DNA of 64,000 bases. Source: Takakia lepidozioides. Taxonomy: Eukaryota > Streptophyta > Takakiopsida > Takakiales > Takakiaceae. Below are positions 53,773 to 64,000 of this stretch, piece after piece. Below the pieces are notes generated by a model. It did not search any database. It was not told where the DNA came from and saw only the letters and a list, made by a program, of their open reading frames with translations. The translations under genes were made by a program, and so were the position numbers. The DNA is taken from NCBI GenBank assembly GCA_030704615.1, contig CM060733.1, forward strand, positions 56,730,001 to 56,794,000, given 5' to 3'. Numbering within the stretch: position 1 is the first letter of the stretch; every line of letters starts with the position of its first letter.

Positions 53773-54517
53773 GTATCACCTTTTCTGTTGCATCCACACA
53801 GGATGTGGCTAGACGATGGAGCTTCTCCAATGTCATCATGGGCTTCAGAGCGCGAGAGTAGTGCTTCCCCAACTCCACCAGAAAGTCGGCACCAAGGGCG
53901 GGATCAGCTATGGCCACGTACTTTACCATCCGCGACTTGTACTTTATGCGGGCCCTCACCTCCGCAGCTTTGACATACGATTCGAGTGCCGGGAGGGTTG
54001 GATTCTTCTCCTCTGACTCCATGTAGAACCTCCGCGCATGTGCCAAATCTTGCTGTATTTTCGTCTGTCAAGAATGCGCACATAAGATTAGAGATCCTGC
54101 TCAACACAATTTCTTCTATTGGGGGAGAGATTAGAAATCACGGTGAAGACCTTTTCTTCTATTGGGGGAGGAGAGACAGATTAGCTCAACAAAATTGTCA
54201 GGAGCTTTACCCGAAATATGTAGTCCACCATGGCGTCGACGCTCAGCCTATACCAGGTTCTGTCTGCCTTTGCCTCCGACTTGCGCAGGAGGTCGGCACT
54301 GAGGGAATGGCAAACTCTTGCACCCCCTGCTTCCCGACATCCTTCACTCGGAAGAGCATATGGGACAAGTTGGTGGCAATGAAGGCATTCTCAGTCACCC
54401 TGCAGTGCCACATTTCCATCAAACAATATTGAAATGGGAATTTTCATTATATATGAGGATTCGCAATGAAATGACTTCCAAATTCAAAGTCCAAAAGCGA
54501 GAGGCATTGTAACTTAC

Positions 54518-55935
54518 GAGTTGATGTCCGCCATTGCAGCTTTGAGAAGACTGCGATCTTTGGGCCCCGCAACCTTCAGCACAATACAATCCACGGCGAA
54601 ATGCCAATCGAGGTCGTTGGGGTGGGCTTGGGCAATGTGCTCCATCCATGCCAGGAGGCGATGATTGCCGTCCCACACGTAGAACATCTTACCGGACAAG
54701 TGCTGGAAAAGAGGATCACTAGCAATCGATCTCTCGAACTCCTCATTTCGCGTTTGCCAATGGGGACCCCATTTGTCCACCTCATCGGAAGTGTGGGCAC
54801 GGGAAGCTCCGTGGTTGTTCTCAATGGAAACATAAAACGCGGCAGACCCCATTCGATATCCATCCCGGAAAGAGAATTTCAGCTTGTCGATATCGCCTGG
54901 GAGGGCAGGTCTCACCACCTGCAATGACACCAAGCGGCAAAGGGGAATTCAAAGCTTGGCCGGGTACACCATGCCCCCCAGCACCCTACCAATGTTGCTG
55001 TGGGTTGCCTCCAACATCTTGGCAGCGGCCAACTTCATATCCGCCTCAGACATGACGTCTATTGCAGAGGGGTTTTCCGGCAGCCCACCAGGACCGCCAA
55101 ATCCAGCCTGTATGCTCCGGGTTTGGGGCCTGGGGATGACCGGGAGGATGTCATCCTGGTCAGAAAGCTCCCTGTCATCCTCCTCAACAGGGTCAGCCAC
55201 CTGCGAAACCACCTCCAGCACTCTCCCCGTCTCTACTGCCCTCTCCCTGGCTTCACCTCGAACTTGCACAATCCGTGCTCTTTCTGGTGTTCTTTCCTCT
55301 CCTCCACTCTCCACCGTATGGGTAATTGCAGGGGCTGCTCTTGCCCGCGATGGTCTAACCGGTGTGTTACTGCCTCTTTGTGGTGTCTTGGAGGGATCCA
55401 CCGTCTCTGTGCGTCCCTCGCTTACATTGGCATCTGTCATTTGGGCACCCCTGGCCTCTTCAGTGGCCTTTTCTCTTTCCTCCTAGCTAGCATTCTGTCT
55501 CGTCTGTTCTTTTGCCCTCTCTTTTGCCCTCTCACGGGCTTTCTGTTTCTTACTAGGGCTAGCAGCAGGGGAGCCCTCCAGGACGACCACCTTTGATTGA
55601 GGCGAACTGACACCCTCGCGCGCACTGCTCACTCCCCCCTCCGCAGCCCGTGACGGCTCTCTCACCGGGGATTGCATGTGCTTAGCTTTCTTCTTTTTCT
55701 TTGCGTGGGCGGGCCCTACTGCATGTGCATCAACAACCTCCATTGCCGGATCTACTGTCCTCATGTCCTCACGCCCTTCACCTGCCATGCCGCCTGCACC
55801 AACCTCCCCAATGCCTATTCTGTCGTACTCTCGTTGCAAGTCCTCCCGTCCACCAACAAAAGGTTGAAGTTTGCCCTCTCGCCCCAAGTTGGGCGATTCA
55901 AACATGCGATGAGTTGGAGCTGTCGATGATACCAC
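54518..55935 (-). pseudogene. Gene C exon 2: disordered region and ParB-like core
   Basis: Frames 55483-55935, 54949-55440 and 54514-54933. The Lys/Arg/Ala-rich N-region is followed by AAAKMLEATHSNIGRVLGGM and VYPAKL, a TGA, then PLCRLVSLQVVRPALPGDID and KMFYVWDGNHRLLAWMEHIA. The DGNHR signature is intact. Donor CTC|GTAAGT sits at 54516-54517 as in gene B. The stop lies seven codons downstream of the position of the gene B stop. Confidence 0.6.
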
Positions 55936-56552
55936 CAGCGTGCCGGGCTCGTCGTTACTCTGTCATTCCCAAAAATCGTGAGAACCAACATCGGTGCCAA
56001 AACCAGCATCGCAACGAGCAGCGCAACCACCATAGCAACAATCGTGTAACAAAAATGAAAACATAACAAGTTTAGGAAGTATGGAGAGCCATGCAACAAC
56101 AATGAAAACAAATGCAACCATTGCCTGAGAATGACATGCACAAGCAGCCTTCTCCAGAGCTGCCGGATTTGCACACGCATTGCAAACAATCTAAGGTTCA
56201 CTCAACTATCTAAGGTTCACTCATCCATCGAAGCCAGGATGAAGATGCAAAAACAAAGCGAGGCAACAAAGCGAAAGCGAAAGCGAAAGCCAAAAAGAAA
56301 TCGAACAAAGCGAAAGCAGAAGTGGCTTGCCTGAGAGTACTCGGCTTCAGTTGGCGCGGGTTGTGAGCAAGACACTGGAATCTCCTGCTGGAGCTTCAGT
56401 TTGGCCATGCGAGAGATTGGCCGTCGTCCGTAGTACAGAGCTTTCAACTTCCGCCGCGGTCTGGATGTGAGGTCTCTCTCAGGAGAGCCACGCCCTTCAG
56501 GCGGCATAAGTCCCAGCCAAAATGGAAAAAGATCTCCGTTTTTGGGGTACAT

Positions 56553-56765
56553 GCCTCGAATAGCATGTTAAGCCAAGATTAGCATCAGATTTAGGGTACG
56601 TATCCAGGAAGCCATGTGTCGCCAGCCCGAATGAAAACGGACGGCGGTGGACATTTATTGCCCAACGGCGCAATTAAATGTCGGATGAAGCCCTCCATGT
56701 CGGATGAAAATCGACAGAATGAGGCCCGGAATTTCCAACGTAGAGGTAATTCGGAGCGCTGCACG
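56553..56765. other. Gene C upstream sequence
   Basis: Short interval between exon 1 and the first clear palindrome. No ORF. Probably promoter of gene C. Confidence 0.35.
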
Positions 56766-56767
56766 AT

Positions 56768-58425
56768 GGAAATCCGGCGCCGGATTTCCATCCTGCAGGT
56801 AATTCGGAGCGCAGCAGGATGGAAATTCAACGCCGAATTTGCATCCTGTAGGGTAGGGCGGCGCACGAAATTTCCCTCACGCAGGTAATTCCGAAGCGGA
56901 TGGATGGAAATCCGGCGCCGGATTTTCATCCGCGCAGGTAGCGCGGCGCGCCAAATTTCCCTCACGCAGGTAATTCAGAAGCGGATGGATGGAAATCCGG
57001 CGCCGGATTTCCATCCGCGCAGGTAGGGCGGCGCGCGAAATTTCCCTCAAGCAGGTAATTCGGAGGCGGATGGATGGAAATCCGGCGCCGGATTTCCATC
57101 CGCAAGGTTGGTCGGAGAGCGGATGGATGGAGATCCGGCGCCGAATTTCCATCCAGCAGGTAAGTCGGATCGCTAGCATATGGATATTCGGCGCCGAATT
57201 TCCATTCGCCAGGTATTTCGAAGCGCTGAATTACCTTCCTGCAGGTAATTCTGAGCGTGTCCGATTGATTTTTCGGAGAAAAACAAACCTAACTGTTTGT
57301 TTTGTGGCTGAAGTGTACTTGTAGACACGTTTTTCTTGGAATCCTTGACTGCTAGAGGCAAATCGGAACAGCCTCGGACGGAAATTCGGCGCCGTTTTTC
57401 CATTCTGGGAGGTTTTTGCGACTTCCTTTGAGGGGGCCCCGATGGAAATTCGGCGCCGAATTTCCATCCAGGGGATGGTCTCTGTCGGAGAGGTGCCGGC
57501 CTCTCCGCCGCTCTGTTGGATAGTCGGTGCCGAATTTCCGTCCGGGGGTTGAAATATGACGGCCTCTCCCCCCTCCCCGACTGCATTTGGACGGCCCCGG
57601 ATGGAAATTCGGCGCCGTTTTTCCATCTAGGGATGTTTTTATTGCGGCTAGTTTTCAGCAGTTTTCAGCCTGACCCCCCGACACGACTTCCTTTGGGGGG
57701 GCCCGGATGGAAATTTGGCGCCGAATCTCCATCTAGGGGATGTTCTCTGTCGCACACGCGCCGGCCTCTACGCCCGAGGCGACTTCATCCGGGCGTCCCC
57801 TGTTGGATATTCGGTGCCGAATTTCCGTCCGGGGGTTGAAATGTGACGGCCAGGTGACGGCCAGGTGACGGCCAGGTGCCAGCCTCTCCCCCCTCCCCGA
57901 CTGCATCCGAACCGCCCCGGATGGAAATTCGGCGCCGTTTTTCCATCTGGGGATGTTTTTATTGCGGCCAGTTTTCGGCCTGACCCCCCGACACGACTTC
58001 CTTTGGGGGGGCCCGGATGGAAATTCGGCGCCGAATCTCCATCCAGGGGATATTCTCTGTCGCACACGCGCCGGCCTCTGCGCCCGAGGCGACTTCATCC
58101 GGGCTTCCCCTGTTGTATATTCGGTGCCGAATTTCCGTCCGGGGGTTGTAATGTGAGGGCCAGATGGCGGCCTTTCCCCCAAGCCGACTGCATCCGAAAG
58201 GCCTCGGATGGAAATTCGGCGCCGTTTTTCCATCCGCGGAGGTTTTTATGTCGGCCTGTTTTCGGCCTGACCCCCCGACAGGACTTCCTTTGGGGGGATC
58301 CGAATGGAAATTCGGCGCTGAATTTCCATCCGGGGGATGTTCTCTGTCGGACAGGTGCCGGCATCTCTTCCCCAGACGACTTCATCCGTGCGGCCCCTGT
58401 TGGATATTGGGTGCCGAATTTCCAT
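56768..58425. repeat. Palindrome array, family C motif
   Basis: Nineteen sites of AAATTCGGCGCCGAATTT or AATCCGGCGCCGGATT type. Cores: 56776, 56829, 56914, 56999, 57084, 57137, 57190, 57388, 57452, 57526, 57611, 57717, 57813, 57931, 58027, 58123, 58218, 58313 and 58410. Steps: 53, 85, 85, 85, 53, 53, 198, 64, 74, 85, 106, 96, 118, 96, 96, 95, 95, 97. The right half is a higher-order repeat with alternating GGCGCC and GGTGCC centres. It lies between divergent gene C and transposase C. Confidence 0.92.
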
Positions 58426-58816
58426 TCGGGGGTAGTAATGTGACGGCACGGTGCCGGCTTCTCCCCTTCAGCCGACATCATCCGGACGGCCCCCCACTTT
58501 CTGACTGCATACCGTTGGCAGTTATTGCGCAAAGACCAGGGGCCGCATTCCGGAGACAAGGTTCATTAACACTCTGACTGTGGATTTTTGAGATAGTTGG
58601 CTCCCTGGATTTGGATCAGGCTTCGTCGCTCGGACAAATCAGCACCGCATTCCTTCCCATCGCTGCATCCCCCTTCTACCAGGGAGCTTCCCCGCACGCC
58701 ATCCTGGCAGTCTTGTGTGCACATCTCCCATCGCGGAAAACCCGAGCGCTACAGTGTACTGCCCTCCTCACGAGCATAGAGCTTCATTTCCGTGCAGAGG
58801 GGACATCTGCCGGGTG

Positions 58817-61800
58817 ATGGAGAAATATCTGTGCGTTCGATACCACCTGAAACCGGGGTCGGTTTTTTTGGAGGAGGAAAGGAAGGACTCAAACGGCCTT
58901 GTTGTCGAGAGTATTGTTGTGCTCCACGATGATTTCGGCGATGGCAGGGAATGGCGAGTTCCACCATCGGACAACGTCATATACAGGGCTGTTGGGGACT
59001 TCATTTGCCCGCCAAATGCACCTCCTATCCTGGCGCCTTCCACGAAACAATCCGCGAATCAGAGAGTGGCTACCTCAAAGAGAGAAGTCCGCAACGAAGT
59101 AAATCCAGAGCCGAACCCATCCATGAAGACGAGCGAGAACCGGGTTGTTCACAACCTGTCCGACTCAGACGAGGTCATGGAAGTTCCGAGGTCGTCCTGG
59201 AGATCAGGCAAGTCCTCAATGGACGTCAGTGGAGGAGGGAGTCATATTCCCAGCACGAGCACCGCAGTTCGATCTATTCTTGAAATTCTGCGAGGGCTTC
59301 ACCTGGAGGGACACCGGTCGGAGCTGGCCGGGCTGGACTACAGCAAGTTCGCAATTAAATCAGTTACATGCCTTCCCGCCGACGTCGACGGTAATATCTT
59401 CTTTGAGTTCCCTCCTCGGGCGGACTACTCGAGGGCGTCCGAATGTTGACAGATATGGATAGAAAACATGACGGTCCTTGGTGCATTACCAAAACCACCA
59501 GCATGAAGATGCTAGATGGTGGTGCGCTACGTTGTTTGTGCGGGCGCGTTGCGGTGTTTCTCCCCAACTTGCTTCCACTTTAAATCCAGAGGTCATAGGA
59601 ACGAGACCGATTGGACAGACACAGCTCATCAACCATTTCGAGCTCAGGAGAAGGTTCCGAACTCCACATTTAAGTGTGCGCATTGCAAAGAACCACCACA
59701 CTGCATGTCTGTTTGTAATGCCAAGCAGTTCTATGTGTTGCACCGTTTCCCTGACCTCACCCGAGCTTGCATACACGTTGGTTCCCATTGTCACAAATTG
59801 GCGAGGGGGAACTCGCGGGAGGCTGCCCACGAGGCAGAGCAGCTCGTTCAGGAGGAGATTAAGTTGAGACCGGGTGCCAAACCCAAACAGATACAGCTCC
59901 AAGCCGCCCATAAGATGGCATTGGCCAGAATTATGTCGGAAGACGGCTTCGATAGAGTTCCTCTCGATGAGAAGGAAATGGAGGCATTGCTGGAGTCGGT
60001 GTCCCACGTATGTTCACCGAATGTCCGAAACCACATTGTCTCATGCAAACAGAAAATTGGGCGTGGCTTGGATATGCACTCCATTCTGGAGAGAAAGCGA
60101 CGATGTGGATATGACTACATTCATGGAAGTAGGTTTCCAGGACAAGGGACTGAGGTAGATCGTTGTTTCGTATTCAAATGTCCACGTGTGGACCTAGCAG
60201 CGGCGTCGAACTGGTCGACAGGATGACGAGTGGGGACTTGTCAAACAGTTGGGTCATGTTCGACCATATCAAGCGAATTACAAATCACCAGTGGGTGACA
60301 ATGGGTGCACATGTCTACGACACCCACTACAGGATGCTAATGACAATTGCTATTTGTGAGATGAAAGGAGAGGACACACAATCGGAGATGCTTCTTTGGC
60401 AGGGAATAAACGAATAGATGGCCAAGGCGGGATTGCCCCCTCCCAATTTCCGTGGTTTCATGGCGGACAACGCACAAGCAAATTGGGCTGCCATCCGAAG
60501 GGTGTACGGGCAAGACCCCAATGTTCCCATGGAAGGCAAGGAGAGATCTTGTGGGTTCCATTTTCTGCAGAGCCTTTCGCAGTACACAACCAGGCTCGTG
60601 GCGCCAGATTTCAGAGAGGAGCACCGTTCCATGTGTCTTGCGTGGAAGCGCGCTCCCACCTTGGATGATGCAGAGACACAGTTTGCATGTATACGGGCTT
60701 GGTGGACATCGTCAGGTGCTATAAGGAAATCAGACGAGGGAGCAATGGTCAGTTGGCTAGCACAGTGGCATTATCGTTTCCTCCAGTTCGGCGATTATAT
60801 GCGGGAGGTGAGTTGCACGAATTCGCGTCCCGTTGAATATTATTCTTGGCATATTTGTAACTTGCTTGTACCTCAACATGTGCTTGTGCAGGAAATGTGT
60901 CTCGACTCCGACACCGACATGCCCACGACAAACATGGCCGAATCAATGCACTCTTCCTGGCGTGCCTCCTTTGCGGCGCATCTGGTGGACATCCTCACTG
61001 CCACAACGGAGGACATTGTGAGGTCAATTATGCAGCAATGCAGGTACAACGAGTTCTTGAAAGGGAAACAGTGGGGCTTGGGGCCGGACAGGCAAGAAAT
61101 GCTGATGCGGACTGCCTCTAGATCGAAGAATCCTCGGAAGTGGGCGGCGGCCTTGCGAGAGGGCCTTCGGGACACGCCATTGCTGCGAAGAGGCCAACAT
61201 TTGGAAGGAGATGTTCATACCCGTCCAGTGAGACGAAGACTTGACGAGGCACCTGGCGGAGAAGAGGATTCATGGCGAGCTGACAAGAATATTTGCACGC
61301 TCCCTCGTGGTCCGGTGATGTTGCCCGAGGAGGTCTCGTCGAGCACCGCAAGTCCTGCACGTTCAAGATCGCCATCTCCTTTGAGCACAAGGCGCGTGCC
61401 CCGGCAACATAACGAGCCATCTGTAGTAAAGCAGTACAACATTCCCATTGTGGAGACAAGAGTGTCGGAGTCACAGTGGAGAATTGCGAGGTCATTGCCG
61501 GCATTTCGAGGGAAGTGCTGCGCCATCCGGGTGGATACGAGAGCACGTCGTGGTGAGATGATTCGGAGGAACCCACACGGTGCTGTACCTGCACCTTGTT
61601 TCAGTGGTAGATTTTTGACTCCCACATTTGCTCACGCCACAACGCAGACATTTTGGTTCTGTAGGCACGACATAATGACCTGTGTATTTGGCAAGCCCAA
61701 GTACGGGATTCAGGGAATGTCGGAGCCTCCGGACATCTGGCCTGTTGCACCGGGTTGCAGCCTCTCTCAGAATGAGGCGGATGCTCTATCTACAGCAGGA

Positions 61801-62190
61801 TTTTGAATGGTGCAACGCACAGACATCCCGGCCCACGCATTTCCGGTTCCTCAGACCCAGCCATTGCAGACTGCTCGGTCCAGTAGAGACGGATTGGACA
61901 ATTCTGCACATCCCACAATGCGATTCGGAAGAGTGAAGAGACGACACCCTCCCAACAAGTTGAATGGGACTCGGATTGCCAATGCTCTTGGGATGGCTTG
62001 CACTATTCAGAGCTCCGTGGACGTACCCCCACCCGGCCTTGGGCGTGTGTATCGGATGGCAACGGCCGGCTCGGCTGTACGCGACGATGTATACACAATT
62101 ATGATTGGAGTGGAGCCGACTTGCAATTGTACGGACTTCTCGTTGATGGAAGCAAAGTCTTGCACCAAATCTGAAACCACCTCTCATTGA
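58817..62190 (+). pseudogene. MULE-like transposase, family C (several stops)
   Basis: Starts ATG at 58817 (MEKYLCVRYHLKPGSVFLEE). It aligns along its length with transposase B: VMFDHIKRITNHQWVTMGAH, FMADNAQANWAAIRRVYG, CGFHFLQSLSQY, intron about 60808-60891, TTNMAESMHSSWRAS, and the basic KRRHPPNKLNGTRIANALG before a truncated SWIM finger CNCTDFSLMEAKSC. Defects: frameshifts near 59445, 59515 and 60170, TAG at 60415-60417 (CAG in B) and TGA at 61804-61806 (CGG in B). The finger is cut at about 62165, where LINE-related sequence begins. Confidence 0.7.
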
Positions 62191-62507
62191 GCAACGGCGT
62201 CATAAACTGAAGTCCGAAGCCACTGTTAGAATGAACTTAGAGGTTGCAATTCCATGGGCAAAATTTGTAAATGAACATTCCGGCGGCCCGCTCCTCGTCG
62301 TGGGCGTCTAGTAACCGGCCTTGGATGGTTCCGCCTCATGCAAGCGTCTCCTCCTCTCGTTGCTGAACAAGATTATTGTATCTTGCCTCCCATTCATGTA
62401 TGGATGGGGTGTTCTTCAGTATGAAGTCGTGCGCTTGCTCAATCACCAAGGTCGGCAATGGCTTGATTATGAATCCCCGGGAGGGAGGGTCCTCCCCCCC
62501 TGGGGGT
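62190..62507. other. Junction region and probable LINE 3' flank
   Basis: No gene recognised. The minus-strand frame 62336-62536 may be the frameshifted C-terminal tail of the LINE ORF. Confidence 0.35.
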
Positions 62508-63410
62508 CTAGGATGGTGCGGCTGGGTTGGATTCAAGTTTCCGTTTGTTGGTGATAATGGCGGTGAGGGAGCGGAGAGCTGTGAGATGAATTGCTTGGAA
62601 GCATTTGTAGATCAGGGAGATAGGAATATGAAAATTATTGTGCAAGTCGTTAATACTGGCATTGTGGATGCCGCCCCTGGTGCCAGCCGTGATGACGGTT
62701 AGTGGACCAGTGCGCCATCCTTGGCGGTGAACGGCTAGGATGAGTGGGGCATATTTTTGTCTTTTCTCTAGTACGGAGTCTTGTGGATATCGCTCATGAC
62801 ATAATGTGAATTCGATGAAGTGGATGATAATTGACGTAGAGGGTGTGGTAGGGGGTGGGGCCGTTGTGGGTAATCCTTGCACCAGTAGGATATCTGGACA
62901 GAGTCGAGCAGGGCAGGTGCATGGGTGGGAGGTACATGTACATGGGAGTAGCCAGGGTGGGACAATGTGATCTAGTGGTCGGCCTTGGTATGTGCCTGCG
63001 TTGAGGAGTGAGTACCATCTTATTTCGGCGTGGCTGAGGAGTAATTTGTGGATATGCCAAACTGCTTGGTTGTGGCGGGTTATGTAGGCCGTGTGTGACG
63101 GGGTGTGTGCATTGGCTAAGAAGATGTGGCCAGGTGTCTCGTTCATGGTGCGTGTTGGAGCATAATGGGCAGTATGGGGATAGGAAGAGACGTGGCCAGA
63201 AAATGTGCTTACGCTAGTGACCCATGTACTGGGCGTATCTAAATTTGAGAGTTTGACAGATTTGTGCATCTGTGGTGATTTTGGTGTTCCGGAAGTGACT
63301 GGAGAGTTTATGGTGAAGTATAGTGGATTGTGTCCATTTATGTATATGGACTTTAGTGTGGCTGATTGATGCGGTTGCTTGTTTGTTAGCCTCACGCGTG
63401 AGGGTGGCAA
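62508..63410 (-). pseudogene. LINE ORF C-terminal part with PD-(D/E)XK-like endonuclease
   Basis: An open frame of 300 codons. It contains RHNQAVWHIHKLLLSH, a Cys-rich stretch (LLPCTCTSHPCTCPARLCPD), PD in CPDILLV, E in IIIHFIEFTLCHERYP, K in EKRQKYAPLI, and LTVITAGTRGGIH. This PD...ExT...K..KY.PL...G.RG layout is that of the restriction-like endonuclease of R2/NeSL/Dualen-type non-LTR retrotransposons, which nicks target DNA to prime reverse transcription. It lies directly downstream of an RNase H domain. Reverse transcriptase would lie beyond the right edge. Confidence 0.55.
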
Positions 63411-63442
63411 GTAGGTTGCGGACAGGCCTGGGTGCAGGGGGT

Positions 63443-64000
63443 TCAGGGACGTGTGGGCGGTGTGAATAGGGTCGAGGATGGGAGTACAAGGGGCTGGGTA
63501 GCGCCAGCCTGAGCAAATGAGTCGGGAGCATCATTGCCTCGTATTCCAGTATGCGAGCGGACTTTGCGGAAGTGGATGGGTTGGGTTTTAGAGAGGGCTA
63601 GTTGAATAATGGCGGCGATGAGGTTGCAATCTGGGTGGTGATGATGGGACGAGGGACGTGCTAGATGGTTGCGGAGCAGAAAGAGGGAGGTGAGGCTGTC
63701 AGTGAAGATATAATAGGGGAGGGGAGGGGGAAGGCGTCTAGTCCTGATATGGTCTCGTAGATAGCCATAAGTTCTGCTCTGAGTATTGTGGCAGGGCCAG
63801 GTAGGCGCCTTGTTGGGTGGCCGCATGGAATATTCCATAGCCAGCCTTTGAGTTCATGACGGAGCCGTCCGTGTAGTGGGAGTGGATGAGGGGGAATTTG
63901 AGAGCTTTCTTTTGTTGGTAGATTTGCAGAAGGGTGGGTGGGGTTACGATGTGAGCAATGTGTGGTGGGCGCGGAGAGGCCTTTATCCAGGCTTTATTGG
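63443..64000 (-). pseudogene. LINE RNase H domain (frameshifted)
   Basis: One frame gives ILRAELMAIYETI (catalytic Glu) near 63770. After a shift in a CCCCTCCCC run near 63720 another gives YYIFTDSLTSLFLLRNHLAR (Asp) and IHFRKVRSHTGIRGNDAPDS (His and Asp). This is the eukaryotic LINE-type RNase H, lying between reverse transcriptase and the C-terminal domain. The upstream part runs off the window. Confidence 0.7.

Larger units (their letters stand above)
48430..56552 (-). pseudogene. Gene C: ParB-like domain plus DNA methyltransferase
   Basis: The same multi-exon plan as gene B. Exon 1 about 56400-56552 (RPRRKLKALYYGRRP); ParB exon 54518-55935; exon 3 54211-54399; exon 4 53780-54064; linker exons 51190-51510; motif IV exon 49363-50470; motif I exon 48999-49262; acidic exon 48716-48914; last exon to about 48430, cut before its acidic tail. 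Defects: TGA at 54949-54951, frameshifts in exon 3, in a C-run at 49650 and near 49075. A 2.2-kb LTR and a 95-bp tandem array lie in introns. The common exon structure with B argues that the gene was functional in their ancestor. Confidence 0.62.

Overview
This is a repeat-dense stretch of eukaryotic nuclear DNA, very probably from a green plant lineage. Chromodomain Ty3/gypsy elements primed by initiator tRNA-Met, Mutator-like DNA transposons with 9-bp target duplications, GT-AG introns and a 500-N scaffold gap all fit that. A charophyte alga such as Chara is my best guess, but it is inference. I see no host housekeeping gene, tRNA or rRNA; almost everything is transposon, often nested. LAYOUT: 1-11030 is a degraded LTR-retrotransposon array (three LTRs in tandem, gag-like ORFs, a gap at 5286-5785, a decayed 3' internal region). 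11031-16725 is Mutator-like copy A1 (truncated on its left). 16726-20690 holds retrotransposon debris, including a gag gene with a local inversion. 20691-28730 is family B (two copies of an unknown gene, a palindrome array and a long intron-rich gene). 28740-42324 is a full family A element (A2) with TIRs and a 9-bp TSD, sitting inside the first exon of gene B and itself interrupted by a chromovirus at 34747-41129. 42334-48424 is the rest of family B (5' end of gene B, a 53-bp-period palindrome array, a transposase). 48430-62190 is family C with the same plan. 62190-64000 is the 3' part of a LINE. THE SYSTEM: families A, B and C share one architecture. A MULE-like transposase with a SWIM zinc finger and a second multi-exon gene are transcribed divergently from a central array of near-perfect 18-22 bp palindromes centred on GGYRCC. 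The second gene encodes a ParB/sulfiredoxin-like domain (core DGNHR) followed in B and C by a beta-class-like DNA methyltransferase (DIPD motif, then LDLxCGTG). A third, unrecognised gene (ORF3) accompanies families A and B. The palindrome arms are family specific (A: AATTTCGG, B: AAATGCGG, C: AAATTCGG), and matching copies lie in introns of the same element's ParB gene. Distances between neighbouring palindromes fall on multiples of about 10.55 bp (53, 63-64, 74, 85, 95-96, 106), so the sites lie on one face of the helix even where the spacers are unrelated. I propose a transposon-encoded sequence-recognition and DNA-marking (or anti-silencing) system, comparable in logic to VANC and its motif arrays in Arabidopsis VANDAL elements but built on a ParB-methyltransferase protein. 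Most gene copies here carry stops or frameshifts; gene A2 downstream of exon 1 is the cleanest.
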